Positions 1 through 8,101 of a stretch of 64,000 nt of DNA are shown one piece after another. Position 1 is the stretch's first letter. Every line of letters begins with the position of its first letter. Position numbers and translations under genes: made by a program. The notes beneath the pieces were generated by a model. That model was not told where the DNA came from and searched no databases. It saw only the letters and a program-made list of their open reading frames with translations. The stretch is from Bosea beijingensis. GTDB lineage: Bacteria > Pseudomonadota > Alphaproteobacteria > Rhizobiales > Beijerinckiaceae. The DNA lies in the NCBI RefSeq assembly GCF_030758975.1, contig NZ_CP132359.1, forward strand, positions 4,401,528-4,465,527. The letters are read 5' to 3'.

Positions 1-764
1 TGTCGATCCTCCCTCTGGCTCGCGAGTTCCGCGATGGCGGCTTCTGCCGCTTCGAAATGCTTGTTCATGGCGGCAGACGCCGCGACGGGATCGCTCGCCT
101 TGATCGCCCCGACGATACGGACATGACGCTCGAAGGTGCGCTGCCAGTCTTCCGGCCCGCGGGCCTCGCGTGAATTGAAGATCTCCATCACCTCGCGGAT
201 GACCGGGCGCAGGCCCCGGATCTGGAAATCGAGCAGGCGGTTGCCCGAGGACGCGGCGACGGCCTCGTGAAAATCGAGATCGGCCTCGATCCAGCGGGGC
301 ACGCTGCCGAGTGCGTCTTCCATCCGGGCCAGAATGAGATCGAGCTTCTCGATATCCTCGTCCGAACGGCGCTCCGCGCTATGCGCGGCGATCGGTGGCT
401 CGAGAATGCGACGGAGTTCCACGGCCTCGGTCAGGCCGTTGGCGCGCCCGCGCACCGCGAAACGGTAAAAGCGGTCGAGCGGGGCGGCATCGAGCGCCTG
501 CACCCGCGTCGGCTTGCCCTGCTGGATATGGACCACGCCCATCGCTGCGAGCTGGCGGATGGCCTCACGCGCGATCGGCTTGCTGACGCCGAAGGAGGCC
601 GCGATGCGCGATTCGGAAGGCAGGGAGTCGCCCGGCTTGAGCCGCCCCTCGTGGATCGCCTGCGTGATGCGTTGGATCACCGCATCGCCGAGGCGCATCG
701 GCACGACATCGCCGCCCGCGAAAGGGTCTTCTGCATCGAGCACGGCGCGGGCGAGATCGTTCAT
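1..764 (-). CDS. FadR-type GntR transcriptional regulator (partial, runs off the window edge)
   Basis: The reading frame opens at an ATG at 764-762 preceded by a GGAGG-like site and stays open to base 1, so the C-terminus is missing. About 253 residues are visible. The N-terminal winged helix (about residues 24-85) contains the GntR signature LKPGDSLPSESRIAASFGVS followed by the recognition helix KPIAREAIRQL. The C-terminal part is an all-helical FCD ligand-binding domain with RRILEPPIAAH and the DLDFHEAV metal/ligand motif. FCD GntR proteins usually repress sugar-acid or organic-acid catabolic genes in response to a pathway intermediate. It is divergent from the enolase-superfamily gene at 875 and probably controls that operon. 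The effector is unknown. Confidence 0.9.
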   Translation of the reverse strand, partial: MNDLARAVLDAEDPFAGGDVVPMRLGDAVIQRITQAIHEGRLKPGDSLPSESRIAASFGVSKPIAREAIRQLAAMGVVHIQQGKPTRVQALDAAPLDRFYRFAVRGRANGLTEAVELRRILEPPIAAHSAERRSDEDIEKLDLILARMEDALGSVPRWIEADLDFHEAVAASSGNRLLDFQIRGLRPVIREVMEIFNSREARGPEDWQRTFERHVRIVGAIKASDPVAASAAMNKHFEAAEAAIAELASQREDR

Positions 765-805
765 CAAAATCCTCCGGCAGTGATCATTGACAGATGCCGT
801 GTTCC

Positions 806-834
806 TTGGCAACTATTCAACCTATCAGATAAGT
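806..834 (+). promoter_or_regulatory. Candidate promoter and GntR operator for the 875 operon
   Basis: TTGGCA (806-811) and ATAAGT (829-834) are separated by 17 bases and match a housekeeping promoter layout. The small palindrome TATC-A-GATA (823-831) overlaps the -10 box, where a FadR-type repressor would block polymerase. Assignment to the divergent GntR protein is inference. Confidence 0.45.
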
Positions 835-874
835 AGATGCCGTTCAGCGGCACGCCTCGGGAGGGCATTGCCGC

Positions 875-2002
875 ATGTCGGCCAGCCGTATCGTCAAAGT
901 TGACGTCCATCCGCTGCGGGCGACGCTGCCGAAGGTCCAGCGGACCTCGCAGGGCGATTATCCGGCGATCGAGATCGTCGTCGTCGAGGTCGAGACCGAG
1001 GACGGCACGATCGGCTTCGGCGAGGGGCTCTGCCGGCGCGGCGCAGCCGGCTATGCACGCTTCATCGAGGAGGCGCTGGTGCCGCGCCTTGCCGGGCGCG
1101 ACGCTGCCGACCGGCGCGCGCTGTGGAAGACGATGCGCGCGGCGTTGTCCGGCCGACCGGGCGGGCAGATCGTCGAAGCGATCGCGGCGATCGATATCGC
1201 GCTCTGGGATATTGCCGGAAAGCAGGCAGGTCAGCCGGTCCATAAGTTGCTTGGCGGCATGGGGCGCAAGGAGGTCGCGGCCTATGCCTCCTCGATCAAC
1301 TGGCTCGACGATGCGACCGTCGAGGCCGAAGTGACGGCGGCGCTCAAGGCCGGCTTCCGCGAGATCAAGGTCAAGCTCGGTCATCCGCTGCGCGATGCGG
1401 TGGCTCGCGCCAAGCTTGTCCGCCGGCTCGCGGGCGACGCTATCGCCCTCTATGTCGATGCAAACTGGGCCTATGATGTCGACGACGCGATGATCGTCGG
1501 CCGGGCGCTTGCCGATCTCAACTATGGCTTCTTCGAGGAGCCGATTGCGCCCCATGATCGCGAGGGCTATCGCCGCCTCGCCCAGCATCTGCCGATCCGT
1601 CTCGCAGCCGGCGAAAGCGATTTCGTCGCGAGCGAGGCGTTGACCATGCTGCAGGACCGTTCTCTCGGGCTGCTCCAGCCCGACGTCACCCGCTCCGGCG
1701 GCATCACCGAGACCTGGCGGATTGCCGAACTCGCCGCGAGTTTCAACACGGCCTATGCGCCGCATGTCGGCTGGTCCGGCGCGATCTGCGTCGCGGCGAG
1801 CCTGCAATTGGCGGCGGCGGCGGAAAGCTTCCGCACCTTCGAATGCATGGTCTACGAGAACCCGCTGCGCGACGCCTTCACCCGGCCGCTCGTCGGCGAG
1901 GGATCGCAGCTCATCGAAGGCAAGCTCGCAATCCCGCAGGGGGCGGGCCTCGGAGTCGAGATCGACCGCGAGGCGCTGAAGCGCTTCAGGATCGCCCGAT
2001 GA
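875..2002 (+). CDS. Mandelate racemase / muconate lactonizing enzyme family protein (enolase superfamily)
   Basis: A 375-residue protein of the usual length for MR/MLE-type acid-sugar dehydratases, racemases or cycloisomerases, which abstract the proton alpha to a carboxylate with Mg2+ help. The N-terminal capping domain is followed by the barrel, with IKVKLG (the KxK catalytic lysine region), the metal-ligand strands LYVDANWAYD, FFEEPIAP and LAAGES, and a C-terminal APHVGWSGA segment. It is the first gene of an operon whose next gene starts inside its stop codon (ATGA overlap) and encodes a sugar-type ABC permease, so a carbohydrate-acid substrate is likely. The exact substrate cannot be read from sequence. 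Confidence 0.88.
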   Translation: MSASRIVKVDVHPLRATLPKVQRTSQGDYPAIEIVVVEVETEDGTIGFGEGLCRRGAAGYARFIEEALVPRLAGRDAADRRALWKTMRAALSGRPGGQIVEAIAAIDIALWDIAGKQAGQPVHKLLGGMGRKEVAAYASSINWLDDATVEAEVTAALKAGFREIKVKLGHPLRDAVARAKLVRRLAGDAIALYVDANWAYDVDDAMIVGRALADLNYGFFEEPIAPHDREGYRRLAQHLPIRLAAGESDFVASEALTMLQDRSLGLLQPDVTRSGGITETWRIAELAASFNTAYAPHVGWSGAICVAASLQLAAAAESFRTFECMVYENPLRDAFTRPLVGEGSQLIEGKLAIPQGAGLGVEIDREALKRFRIAR

Positions 2003-2871
2003 GCGCCCGCACACCTCTCTCGGCGATAGCGCTGGTCACTCCGGTCCAGTTGATGATCGGCGGCATCATCCTCGTGCCGGCGCTCTATGTCTTCTGGCTC
2101 AGCCTCAACCAGTCCTCCTTTGGGCAGGCGGCGACATTCGTGGGGCTCGCCAACTACGCCAAGGTGCTGGCCGACCCCTATTTCTGGAAGGCGCTGCTCA
2201 ACACGGTGATCGTCGTCGCGATCGTCGTGCATGTCGAGTTGCTGATCGGCCTCGGCATGGCCTTGTTCTTTGCGTCCGGCGTGCCGTTCCGGCCGCTTCT
2301 GCTCGCTATCGTGCTGGCGCCCTATGCGGTGAGCGAGGTCTCGGCCGTGGTGATGTGGCGCTACCTGTTCGAGCCCGATGTCGGGATGATGAGCCGCTTG
2401 CTGGCCACGATCGGCCTGCCGCCGATCGAATGGGCCGTGAACCCGAGCCATGGCCTCGCCATGATCAGCCTGCTCTCGATCTGGCTGCACCTGCCGTTCT
2501 CGTTCATCATCCTTTATGCGGCGCGGCTCTCGATCCCAAGCGATCTCTATGAGGCGGCTTCCATCGACGGCGCCACGGCCTGGACCTCGTTCCGTCGGAT
2601 CACGTTGCCGCTGCTGATGCCGGCTCTGCTGATCGCCGCCCTGTTCCGCTACATCTTCGCCTTCCGGCTCTTCTCCGAGGTCTGGCTGATGACCGGCGGT
2701 GGGCCAGCACGCTCGACCGAAGTGATGGCGGTCTATCTCTATCTCGAAGCCTTCCGCTACAACGCCTTCGGCTCGGCCGCCGCGACCGGCTGGCTGCTCG
2801 TATTGGCCTCGCTCCTGCTCGCGCTGTTCTATCTGCGCCGGCTCTACCGGGAGACGTTCGCGCGTGCCTAA
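1999..2871 (+). CDS. Sugar-type ABC transporter permease (MalF/UgpA-like)
   Basis: I place the start at the ATG overlapping the upstream TGA (ATGA, 1999-2002), giving 290 residues; the longer in-frame opening only reads through the end of the upstream gene. About six hydrophobic segments are visible. The cytoplasmic EAA loop, EAASIDGATAWTSFRRITLP, is the site that contacts the ATPase. It would pair with the next gene as the inner-membrane channel of a CUT1-type importer. The 3' end overlaps the next gene by 8 bases. No ATPase gene lies nearby in this window. Confidence 0.9.
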   Translation: MSARTPLSAIALVTPVQLMIGGIILVPALYVFWLSLNQSSFGQAATFVGLANYAKVLADPYFWKALLNTVIVVAIVVHVELLIGLGMALFFASGVPFRPLLLAIVLAPYAVSEVSAVVMWRYLFEPDVGMMSRLLATIGLPPIEWAVNPSHGLAMISLLSIWLHLPFSFIILYAARLSIPSDLYEAASIDGATAWTSFRRITLPLLMPALLIAALFRYIFAFRLFSEVWLMTGGGPARSTEVMAVYLYLEAFRYNAFGSAAATGWLLVLASLLLALFYLRRLYRETFARA

Positions 2872-3706
2872 ATCCTCCCTGCCCAGGCTTTTGCGCCATC
2901 TCCTGAAGCTCGTCGGCGTCCTCGCTGTCGTCGCCTGGTCTCTGGTGCCGATCGGACTGATCGCAATGTCGTCGTTCAAGTCCGATCGCGACATATTCTC
3001 GACCACAGGCGCCTTCTCCTTCGCGCCGACGCTGGCGAACTATCAGGCGCTCTGGAGCCGCTGGGGCGACTTCTTCTTTGGCCTGTGGAACAGCCTCCTG
3101 GTCACGGCTGGCGCGACTGTCCTCGCGGTCGGCGTCTCGCTGCTTGCGGGCTTCGCCTATTCGCGCTTCGCCTCGCGCGGTTTGCAGGCCTCGGCCTTCT
3201 TCCTGATCTTCATCCGCCTGATCCCACCGATCGTCATCACCCTGCCGCTCTTCCCGGTGGTGAACTGGCTGGGCTTGAACGATACGCATTTCATCCTGAT
3301 CCTGCTCTACGCCACCTTCTTCGTCTCGCTGGGCACGGTGGTGATGCGGACCTTCATCGACCAGATTCCGCGCGAACTCGACGAAGCCGCGATGGTCGAC
3401 GGCGCCTCGCAGATGCAGATCATCGCCCGTGTCATCCTGCCAATGGCGGCGCAGGGAATGCTCGCCGTCTCGGTCTTCGTCATCGTCTACGCCTGGAACG
3501 AGTTCCTCTTCGCTTTCATCTTCACAACCACCAAGGCGAAGACCGCGCCGCTGGTGATCTCCGAGATGATCGGCGCCGTCGAAGGCGTCGAATGGGGCGT
3601 GCTCTTCGCAGCCTCCACCGTGCAACTCGTGCCGGTGCTCGCCTTCGTCATCCTCATGCAGAAGCATCTCGTGGCGGGGCTCACCGCCGGCGCGGTGAAG
3701 GGATAA
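2864..3706 (+). CDS. Sugar-type ABC transporter permease (MalG/UgpE-like)
   Basis: A 280-residue inner-membrane protein with about six transmembrane segments. The EAA loop is seen as DEAAMVDGASQMQIIARVIL, followed by YAWNEFLFAF, typical of MalG-type permeases. It overlaps the preceding permease gene by 8 bases, consistent with translational coupling and formation of a heterodimeric channel. The gene after it starts three bases past its stop. The ATP-binding subunit is not encoded nearby; it may lie beyond the window edge or be shared with another transporter. Confidence 0.9.
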   Translation: MPKSSLPRLLRHLLKLVGVLAVVAWSLVPIGLIAMSSFKSDRDIFSTTGAFSFAPTLANYQALWSRWGDFFFGLWNSLLVTAGATVLAVGVSLLAGFAYSRFASRGLQASAFFLIFIRLIPPIVITLPLFPVVNWLGLNDTHFILILLYATFFVSLGTVVMRTFIDQIPRELDEAAMVDGASQMQIIARVILPMAAQGMLAVSVFVIVYAWNEFLFAFIFTTTKAKTAPLVISEMIGAVEGVEWGVLFAASTVQLVPVLAFVILMQKHLVAGLTAGAVKG

Positions 3707-3709
3707 GCC

Positions 3710-4594
3710 ATGCCCCAGCTCGACGATCTCAGACGCGCCATCCGCGAGAGCGACCCCCAACTCAGCCGGTTCGACCCGCTGCCGCGTATCATCTGCCTGG
3801 ACGATTTCGACCGCGGCATGTGCGGCTGGACGCAGCTCGTCGGCAATTACGAGGATACGCTTGACGCGATGCTGCCGGGCTATGCCCAGCACAGCCACGC
3901 CATGCTCTCGACCTTGCCGAATTGGGATTTCGGCTCGCATGGCGGCGTCGACGGTTCCTATGCGCTGAAGATCGCGACGCGGGCGAGAAAAGGCGCTCAG
4001 AACGTCGCGATCAAGCGGCTGACCTTCCGCAAGGCCGGGCCGATCCGGCTGGAGGCCTATTTCACCTTCAAGCCCGAGGCGACCGAGCTCGCGCTGTCGG
4101 AGACCGACATCCGCTCCTTCGGCTTCCTCTATGATCTCCAGATCGGCGATACGTCAGGGCCGGGCGACCGGGTGATGCCGCATCTGCGTTTCCTCAATGC
4201 GCAGGACGGGCAGCACATCCAGAAATGGCAGTTCAAACGCCGGACGACGCCGATCAAGCCGATCGGCACTGCCGGCAAGACGATCACGCATTACCATCTC
4301 GCCCCCAGCGATTGGGAGGACCTGCCCGGCGGCGAGCAAAGGCTCTGCTACAACGAGATTCCGACCAAGGTGAACTGGCATTATCTGCGCTTCGATTTCG
4401 ACCTCGCGGCGATGCAGGCGACAAGATTCCAGGTCAATGACCGCGTCTTTGCCATGGATGGCTTCGACTGCATCCGCATCCCCGCGATGAAGAATCTGTG
4501 GTGCATGCTGAACCTCGCCTTCTTCGCCGAGACGGATACCGACAAGCGCGCTTTCGCCTATCTCGACTCCGTTTGCCTGTCGGGGGATTTCTGA
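3710..4594 (+). CDS. Conserved protein of unknown function in sugar-uptake operon
   Basis: A 294-residue soluble protein without a signal peptide or membrane segment. I do not recognise a catalytic motif. The sequence is rich in beta-strand patterns and aromatic residues (LRFLNAQDG, KWQFKRRTTP, YHLAPSDWEDLPGG), suggesting a beta-sandwich, possibly a carbohydrate-binding or sugar-epimerase-like fold. It starts three bases after the MalG-like permease and its stop overlaps the start of the next gene, so it belongs to the MR/MLE-ABC operon and probably acts on or binds the same substrate. Function unknown. Confidence 0.8.
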   Translation: MPQLDDLRRAIRESDPQLSRFDPLPRIICLDDFDRGMCGWTQLVGNYEDTLDAMLPGYAQHSHAMLSTLPNWDFGSHGGVDGSYALKIATRARKGAQNVAIKRLTFRKAGPIRLEAYFTFKPEATELALSETDIRSFGFLYDLQIGDTSGPGDRVMPHLRFLNAQDGQHIQKWQFKRRTTPIKPIGTAGKTITHYHLAPSDWEDLPGGEQRLCYNEIPTKVNWHYLRFDFDLAAMQATRFQVNDRVFAMDGFDCIRIPAMKNLWCMLNLAFFAETDTDKRAFAYLDSVCLSGDF

Positions 4595-4929
4595 TGCTGC
4601 CCGAGAACCTGACCGCCGTCGTCGCTCGCAACGAAAGCTGGACGGCTGAAAGCGCGACCGAACCATACGAGGCCGGCTGGGCGAAGGAAGCGATCTTCTT
4701 CGTTCGGGCGCTGAAGCAGCCGAAGGGGCAACTGCCGAAGGCACGGATCGAGATTTCCGCCGACGGCCTGCACTGGTGCCACGAAGGCTCGGAATTCGAT
4801 CTGCCGGTGGCAAAGGATGCCGTCACCTTCCAGCGGGTCAGCCACTTCGGCAATTTCCTGCGCGTCGCCGCGACGTTGCCCGATGGCGCTGAGATCACCG
4901 TACTGGTGACGCTTCATCTCAAGGTCTGA
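4594..4929 (+). CDS. Small conserved hypothetical protein, last gene of the MR/MLE-ABC operon
   Basis: A 111-residue protein starting at an ATG that overlaps the TGA of the preceding gene; the longer in-frame opening from 4498 lies inside that gene and is not used. No signal peptide or membrane helix. The pattern of hydrophobic strands (IEISADGLHW, FLRVAATL, ITVLVTLHL) suggests a small beta-sandwich. Its tight coupling to the unknown 294-residue protein suggests a two-component partner. Function unknown. Confidence 0.72.
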   Translation: MLPENLTAVVARNESWTAESATEPYEAGWAKEAIFFVRALKQPKGQLPKARIEISADGLHWCHEGSEFDLPVAKDAVTFQRVSHFGNFLRVAATLPDGAEITVLVTLHLKV

Positions 4930-5097
4930 CCGCGCAAGGGCAGCAAGCGCCAGCGGCAGGCACGGGGCGACATCTGCTCGAAATCGGCCCTTCGCCAGTG
5001 GCGCGCTGGCATGACCGCTTCACCTCGCCTCAAAGCGTCTGTGCCGATTGGCGCGCGGATCGCGACCTCCCCGCACCGCGACGGAGAAGGCGGGTAA

Positions 5098-6564
5098 TTA
5101 CGTCATCCAGACGGGTGAGACATCTGCATCGAGGGGAGCGATAGGCCGGCGAATGCGGCGATACGGAATTGCGGCGGCATCGGGCGGATAAGGACCGCCG
5201 CAATTCACGAAGATCACGTCAGCGGCGATCGGCGCGAAGGCTGTGTGAAAATGGCTTGCGGATTTGACCACGACGATCTTTTTCTTCGACAGGTCGATCC
5301 CGAGCAATTCGAAGACGGCGGGGTGGAACGTCTGGGCGCGTTTGCTCGCCAGCACCACATCCAGCTTGCCTAGTCGCAACGAAGCTGCCGCCCCCAGGGA
5401 AACACGGCTCTGTTGAAACGGAATGACGAGATCGCGTGTCGTGGCGACGACCTCGACTTCAGCATCGACAGGCATGCCCGAACTCGGCGCCGCCTTGCCG
5501 CCGAAGCGCAGTTGCAGGCGCGCGCCAGGGCCTGCCGCCAGGCAGAACGAGACAGCGACCGGATCCCAGAGCGCCCCGACCGCGGCATCGATATCCGCGC
5601 GCTCGCGCAGCGCATGAACAAGAAACGTGCTGTCGCCAGCTACGCCGCCGCCCGGATTGTCCCAACGGTCGGCAAGCACGACAGGTTGACCGGCCACTGC
5701 CAGGGCCATGTCGATCGCCTCGGCCGGACCGGGCATGTACGGCATGCGGTTGGCGCCGAAAGCAAGGATGCGGGCACCAAATTCAGCCGCCACGGATCGC
5801 CCCGTGCCCTGCGCATCGTCAGTGATGACGATGACCTTGGTGCCAACATCGTGGATGTCGGCCGCCGGAAAGCCATGCACGACGGAGATGCTCAACACGC
5901 CGTCCCTGCCCTCGCGGGCGAGCATGTCGTCGACAAGGGTCCTGCCCGGTTCGCGGCTCGTCAGAAAGTTGGCGATGGCGCGGCAGTCGAGGACACTCAT
6001 CACCGGCGTGATTTCCTTCCGGGCGGCGCGCAAGGAGAGATCCACCATATCTTCCGCGCGCTCGAGGAAATCGCTGTGCGGCACCTCCTTGAAGGTGACC
6101 AGGATCGTGGCCGCGCCGATCATGGCCTGCGTGAGATGGCAATGCGGATCGAGTTCGACCCCGATGACCGCGTCCCGCCCTGCGATGGCGCGAGCCTGAG
6201 TCAGCAGATCGCCCTCACAATCGTCGTAACCCTCGGCGATCATCGCGCCATGCAGGCCGAAAAGCACCACGTCGACGGGCATCGCGGCGCGCAACTGGTC
6301 AAGGATCTCGTCCCGTAATCCCTCATAGGCCTCCCGGGAAACCAGGCCGGCAGGCTCGGCCCAGGCCGCCGTCCCCTCGATCAAGGTAAATCCCTGCTCG
6401 CTGGCGCGCCTGCGGGCGGCAATAAAGGGCGCCGAACAGAGAGTAGGTGTCTCGGGATGTCCGCCGGGCGGGGCGTAGAAGGCGTCTTCAAAAGCGCTGC
6501 GGTCGATGCGGATCGGCGAAAACGTGTTCGTTTCGGTGGCCAGCGAAGCGACAAAGACCCTCAT
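5098..6564 (-). CDS. M81 family metallopeptidase (MlrC/microcystinase-like)
   Basis: A 488-residue protein beginning MRVFVASLATETNTFSP, the characteristic N-terminus of the MlrC/DUF1485 family. The conserved LFGLHGAMIAEGYDDCEGD and GVELDPHCHLT segments carry the metal-ligand Asp/His residues, and a NPGGGVAGDSTF motif opens the C-terminal half. MlrC-type enzymes are zinc hydrolases of small peptides or amides; most relatives are uncharacterised. The start overlaps the end of the upstream RpiR regulator by 4 bases, which in turn overlaps a RidA gene, so the three form one operon. The operon context points to amino-acid or amide catabolism rather than toxin degradation. Confidence 0.9.
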   Translation of the reverse strand: MRVFVASLATETNTFSPIRIDRSAFEDAFYAPPGGHPETPTLCSAPFIAARRRASEQGFTLIEGTAAWAEPAGLVSREAYEGLRDEILDQLRAAMPVDVVLFGLHGAMIAEGYDDCEGDLLTQARAIAGRDAVIGVELDPHCHLTQAMIGAATILVTFKEVPHSDFLERAEDMVDLSLRAARKEITPVMSVLDCRAIANFLTSREPGRTLVDDMLAREGRDGVLSISVVHGFPAADIHDVGTKVIVITDDAQGTGRSVAAEFGARILAFGANRMPYMPGPAEAIDMALAVAGQPVVLADRWDNPGGGVAGDSTFLVHALRERADIDAAVGALWDPVAVSFCLAAGPGARLQLRFGGKAAPSSGMPVDAEVEVVATTRDLVIPFQQSRVSLGAAASLRLGKLDVVLASKRAQTFHPAVFELLGIDLSKKKIVVVKSASHFHTAFAPIAADVIFVNCGGPYPPDAAAIPYRRIRRPIAPLDADVSPVWMT

Positions 6565-7460
6565 CTGCTTTTGCCAGGGTCCGGCGGAATGCGTAGATCG
6601 GCGAGGCTGTTCTTCGCCTCGCGCAGGCGATCGAAGAGTGCCGGCCCGCCACGGAGGGCCATCGCCGTCGCGATGATGTCGATCAGCACGGCGTGGGCCA
6701 CGCGAGACGTCATGGGTGCGTAGATTTCAGTGTTCTCATGCGCGTCGATCTCGAGAACGATGTCGGCAGCAGCCGAGAGCGCTGTATTCTGCCGGGTGAC
6801 GGCGATGACCGTGGCACCGCATTCGCGCGCCTTCAGCGCCATCGCCTCGATGTCGCGCACCATGCCAGTGTGGGAGAAGCAGAGCGCCACGTCGCCCTTG
6901 CGCAGGGTAGCGGCGGCAAGGCGCTGCAAGTGGGTATCGTCATACGCCACGACCGGTATGCCGAAGCGCATCAACTTGTGCTGCGCCTCCATGGCCAGGA
7001 TGCGTGCCGCACCGGCCCCGTAGCAATCGATACGGGGGGCGTTGGAGAGTATGTCGATGACGCGCGCAAGCACCTTCTGATCGATGGAACGGCGCAGCAT
7101 CGTCAGCGTGTAGATCGAGGAATCGACAAGCTTGTCGACGATCTGATCGAGCGGGTCGCTGGAGGCGACCTCGCTATGCACATAAGGGGTCCCGGCAACG
7201 ATGCTTTGTCCGGTGCGCAGCTTGAGTTCCGGATAGCTGGCCAGCCCCATCGTGCGCACCAGGCGCAGCACGGTCGGCTGGCTGACGCCGACCTCTTCGG
7301 CCAATGTCGCGATCGACATATGGATGACCTTGTCCGGCGCCTCGAGCACGAACTCTGCCACCCGGCGCTCGGATGGCGAAAGCTCGGCCTTGCGGGCAGT
7401 CAAGACGTCAAGGAAGCGGTCATCCCCTCCCGCATGGTCCGACGCTTCACATATCGTCAT
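6561..7460 (-). CDS. MurR/RpiR family transcriptional regulator
   Basis: A 299-residue regulator. The N-terminal RpiR helix-turn-helix (about residues 12-85) reads SPSERRVAEFVLE ... VGVSQPTVLRLVRTMG. The C-terminal SIS (sugar isomerase) domain includes IDCYGAGAARILAME and VALCFSHTGMVRDIEA, the phosphosugar-binding serine/threonine region. RpiR proteins regulate sugar-phosphate or amino-compound catabolism. Both ends overlap neighbouring genes by four bases. It is probably the regulator of its own operon and of the genes at 8102 and 11493, whose candidate promoters share a near-palindrome. Confidence 0.92.
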   Translation of the reverse strand: MTICEASDHAGGDDRFLDVLTARKAELSPSERRVAEFVLEAPDKVIHMSIATLAEEVGVSQPTVLRLVRTMGLASYPELKLRTGQSIVAGTPYVHSEVASSDPLDQIVDKLVDSSIYTLTMLRRSIDQKVLARVIDILSNAPRIDCYGAGAARILAMEAQHKLMRFGIPVVAYDDTHLQRLAAATLRKGDVALCFSHTGMVRDIEAMALKARECGATVIAVTRQNTALSAAADIVLEIDAHENTEIYAPMTSRVAHAVLIDIIATAMALRGGPALFDRLREAKNSLADLRIPPDPGKSR

Positions 7461-7963
7461 TCCGTTCTCCTATTCAACGCGAACAAAGCCTCTACCTCGA
7501 TGCAGGCTCCGAGCGGGAGCGTGGCAACACCGATGGCGGTACGGCTATGTCGGCCGGGCTCGCCCATGATCTTCACGATCATGTCGGAGGCGCCATTCAT
7601 CGCGGCGCGGGGCGCGACGAAGTCCGGTTCGGCGTTGACGAAACCACCTAGCCGAACGCATTTCGTGATCCGGTCGAGCGACCCCAGCGCCAGCTTCGCA
7701 TGGGCGAGCGCCTGCAGCATGCAGAGGCGCGCAGCAGCATAACCGTCCGCTTCCGTAATTTTACTCCCTAACTTGCCTCGATAAGCTGCAGGTATCTTGC
7801 CGTCCGGTCCCACGCAGAGCTGCCCGAAGACATAAAGCAGGTCGCCGATGATGTTGTAGGGCGTATAATTCCCTTTTGATTCCGATACATACGGAAGATC
7901 GACATTGAGGCTAACCACGCGGGACTCAATGGAAATGCCGGTGATCAAGGTATCCGCCTCCAT
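7457..7963 (-). CDS. RidA (YjgF/YER057c/UK114) family protein
   Basis: A 168-residue protein with the RidA core: YNIIGDLLYVFGQL near the N-terminus, a central helix AARLCMLQALAHAKLALGSL, and the C-terminal strand HSRTAIGVATLPLGACIEVE, which carries the arginine used for substrate-carboxylate binding in RidA enamine/imine deaminases. It is longer than E. coli RidA (about 128 residues), as in the YjgF-like subgroup found in catabolic operons. RidA hydrolyses reactive 2-aminoacrylate-type intermediates released by PLP enzymes, which fits the divergent PLP gene at 8102. First gene of the RidA-RpiR-MlrC operon. Confidence 0.9.
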   Translation of the reverse strand: MEADTLITGISIESRVVSLNVDLPYVSESKGNYTPYNIIGDLLYVFGQLCVGPDGKIPAAYRGKLGSKITEADGYAAARLCMLQALAHAKLALGSLDRITKCVRLGGFVNAEPDFVAPRAAMNGASDMIVKIMGEPGRHSRTAIGVATLPLGACIEVEALFALNRRTE

Positions 7964-8031
7964 GCCATGACCGTTGTTGCCCCAGTCTGTGATTTGGCAG
8001 ACCCGGCCCTTCCTATCCGGTTCAAGGCGCG

Positions 8032-8062
8032 TTGACGAGAGTATTTCCGTAATTTATCTACG
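8032..8062 (+). promoter_or_regulatory. Candidate promoter with overlapping RpiR operator
   Basis: TTGACG (8032-8037) and TATCTA (8055-8060) are 17 bases apart, 42 bases upstream of the 8102 start. The near-palindrome CGTAATTTATCTACG (8048-8062) covers the -10 box. A closely related sequence lies at 11591-11605 before the solute-binding-protein gene. The shared motif suggests a common repressor; the RpiR protein at 6561 is the obvious candidate, by inference. Confidence 0.5.
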
Positions 8063-8101
8063 CAACATCCGGCTGCCGCCGATGCCCTGCAGGATGCTGC
8101 G

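Noticed and set aside
764..2014. 416-residue minus-strand frame over the MR/MLE gene
   Set aside because: Antisense shadow; the plus-strand protein has a full enolase-superfamily motif set. The real minus-strand gene here is the GntR regulator that starts at 764.
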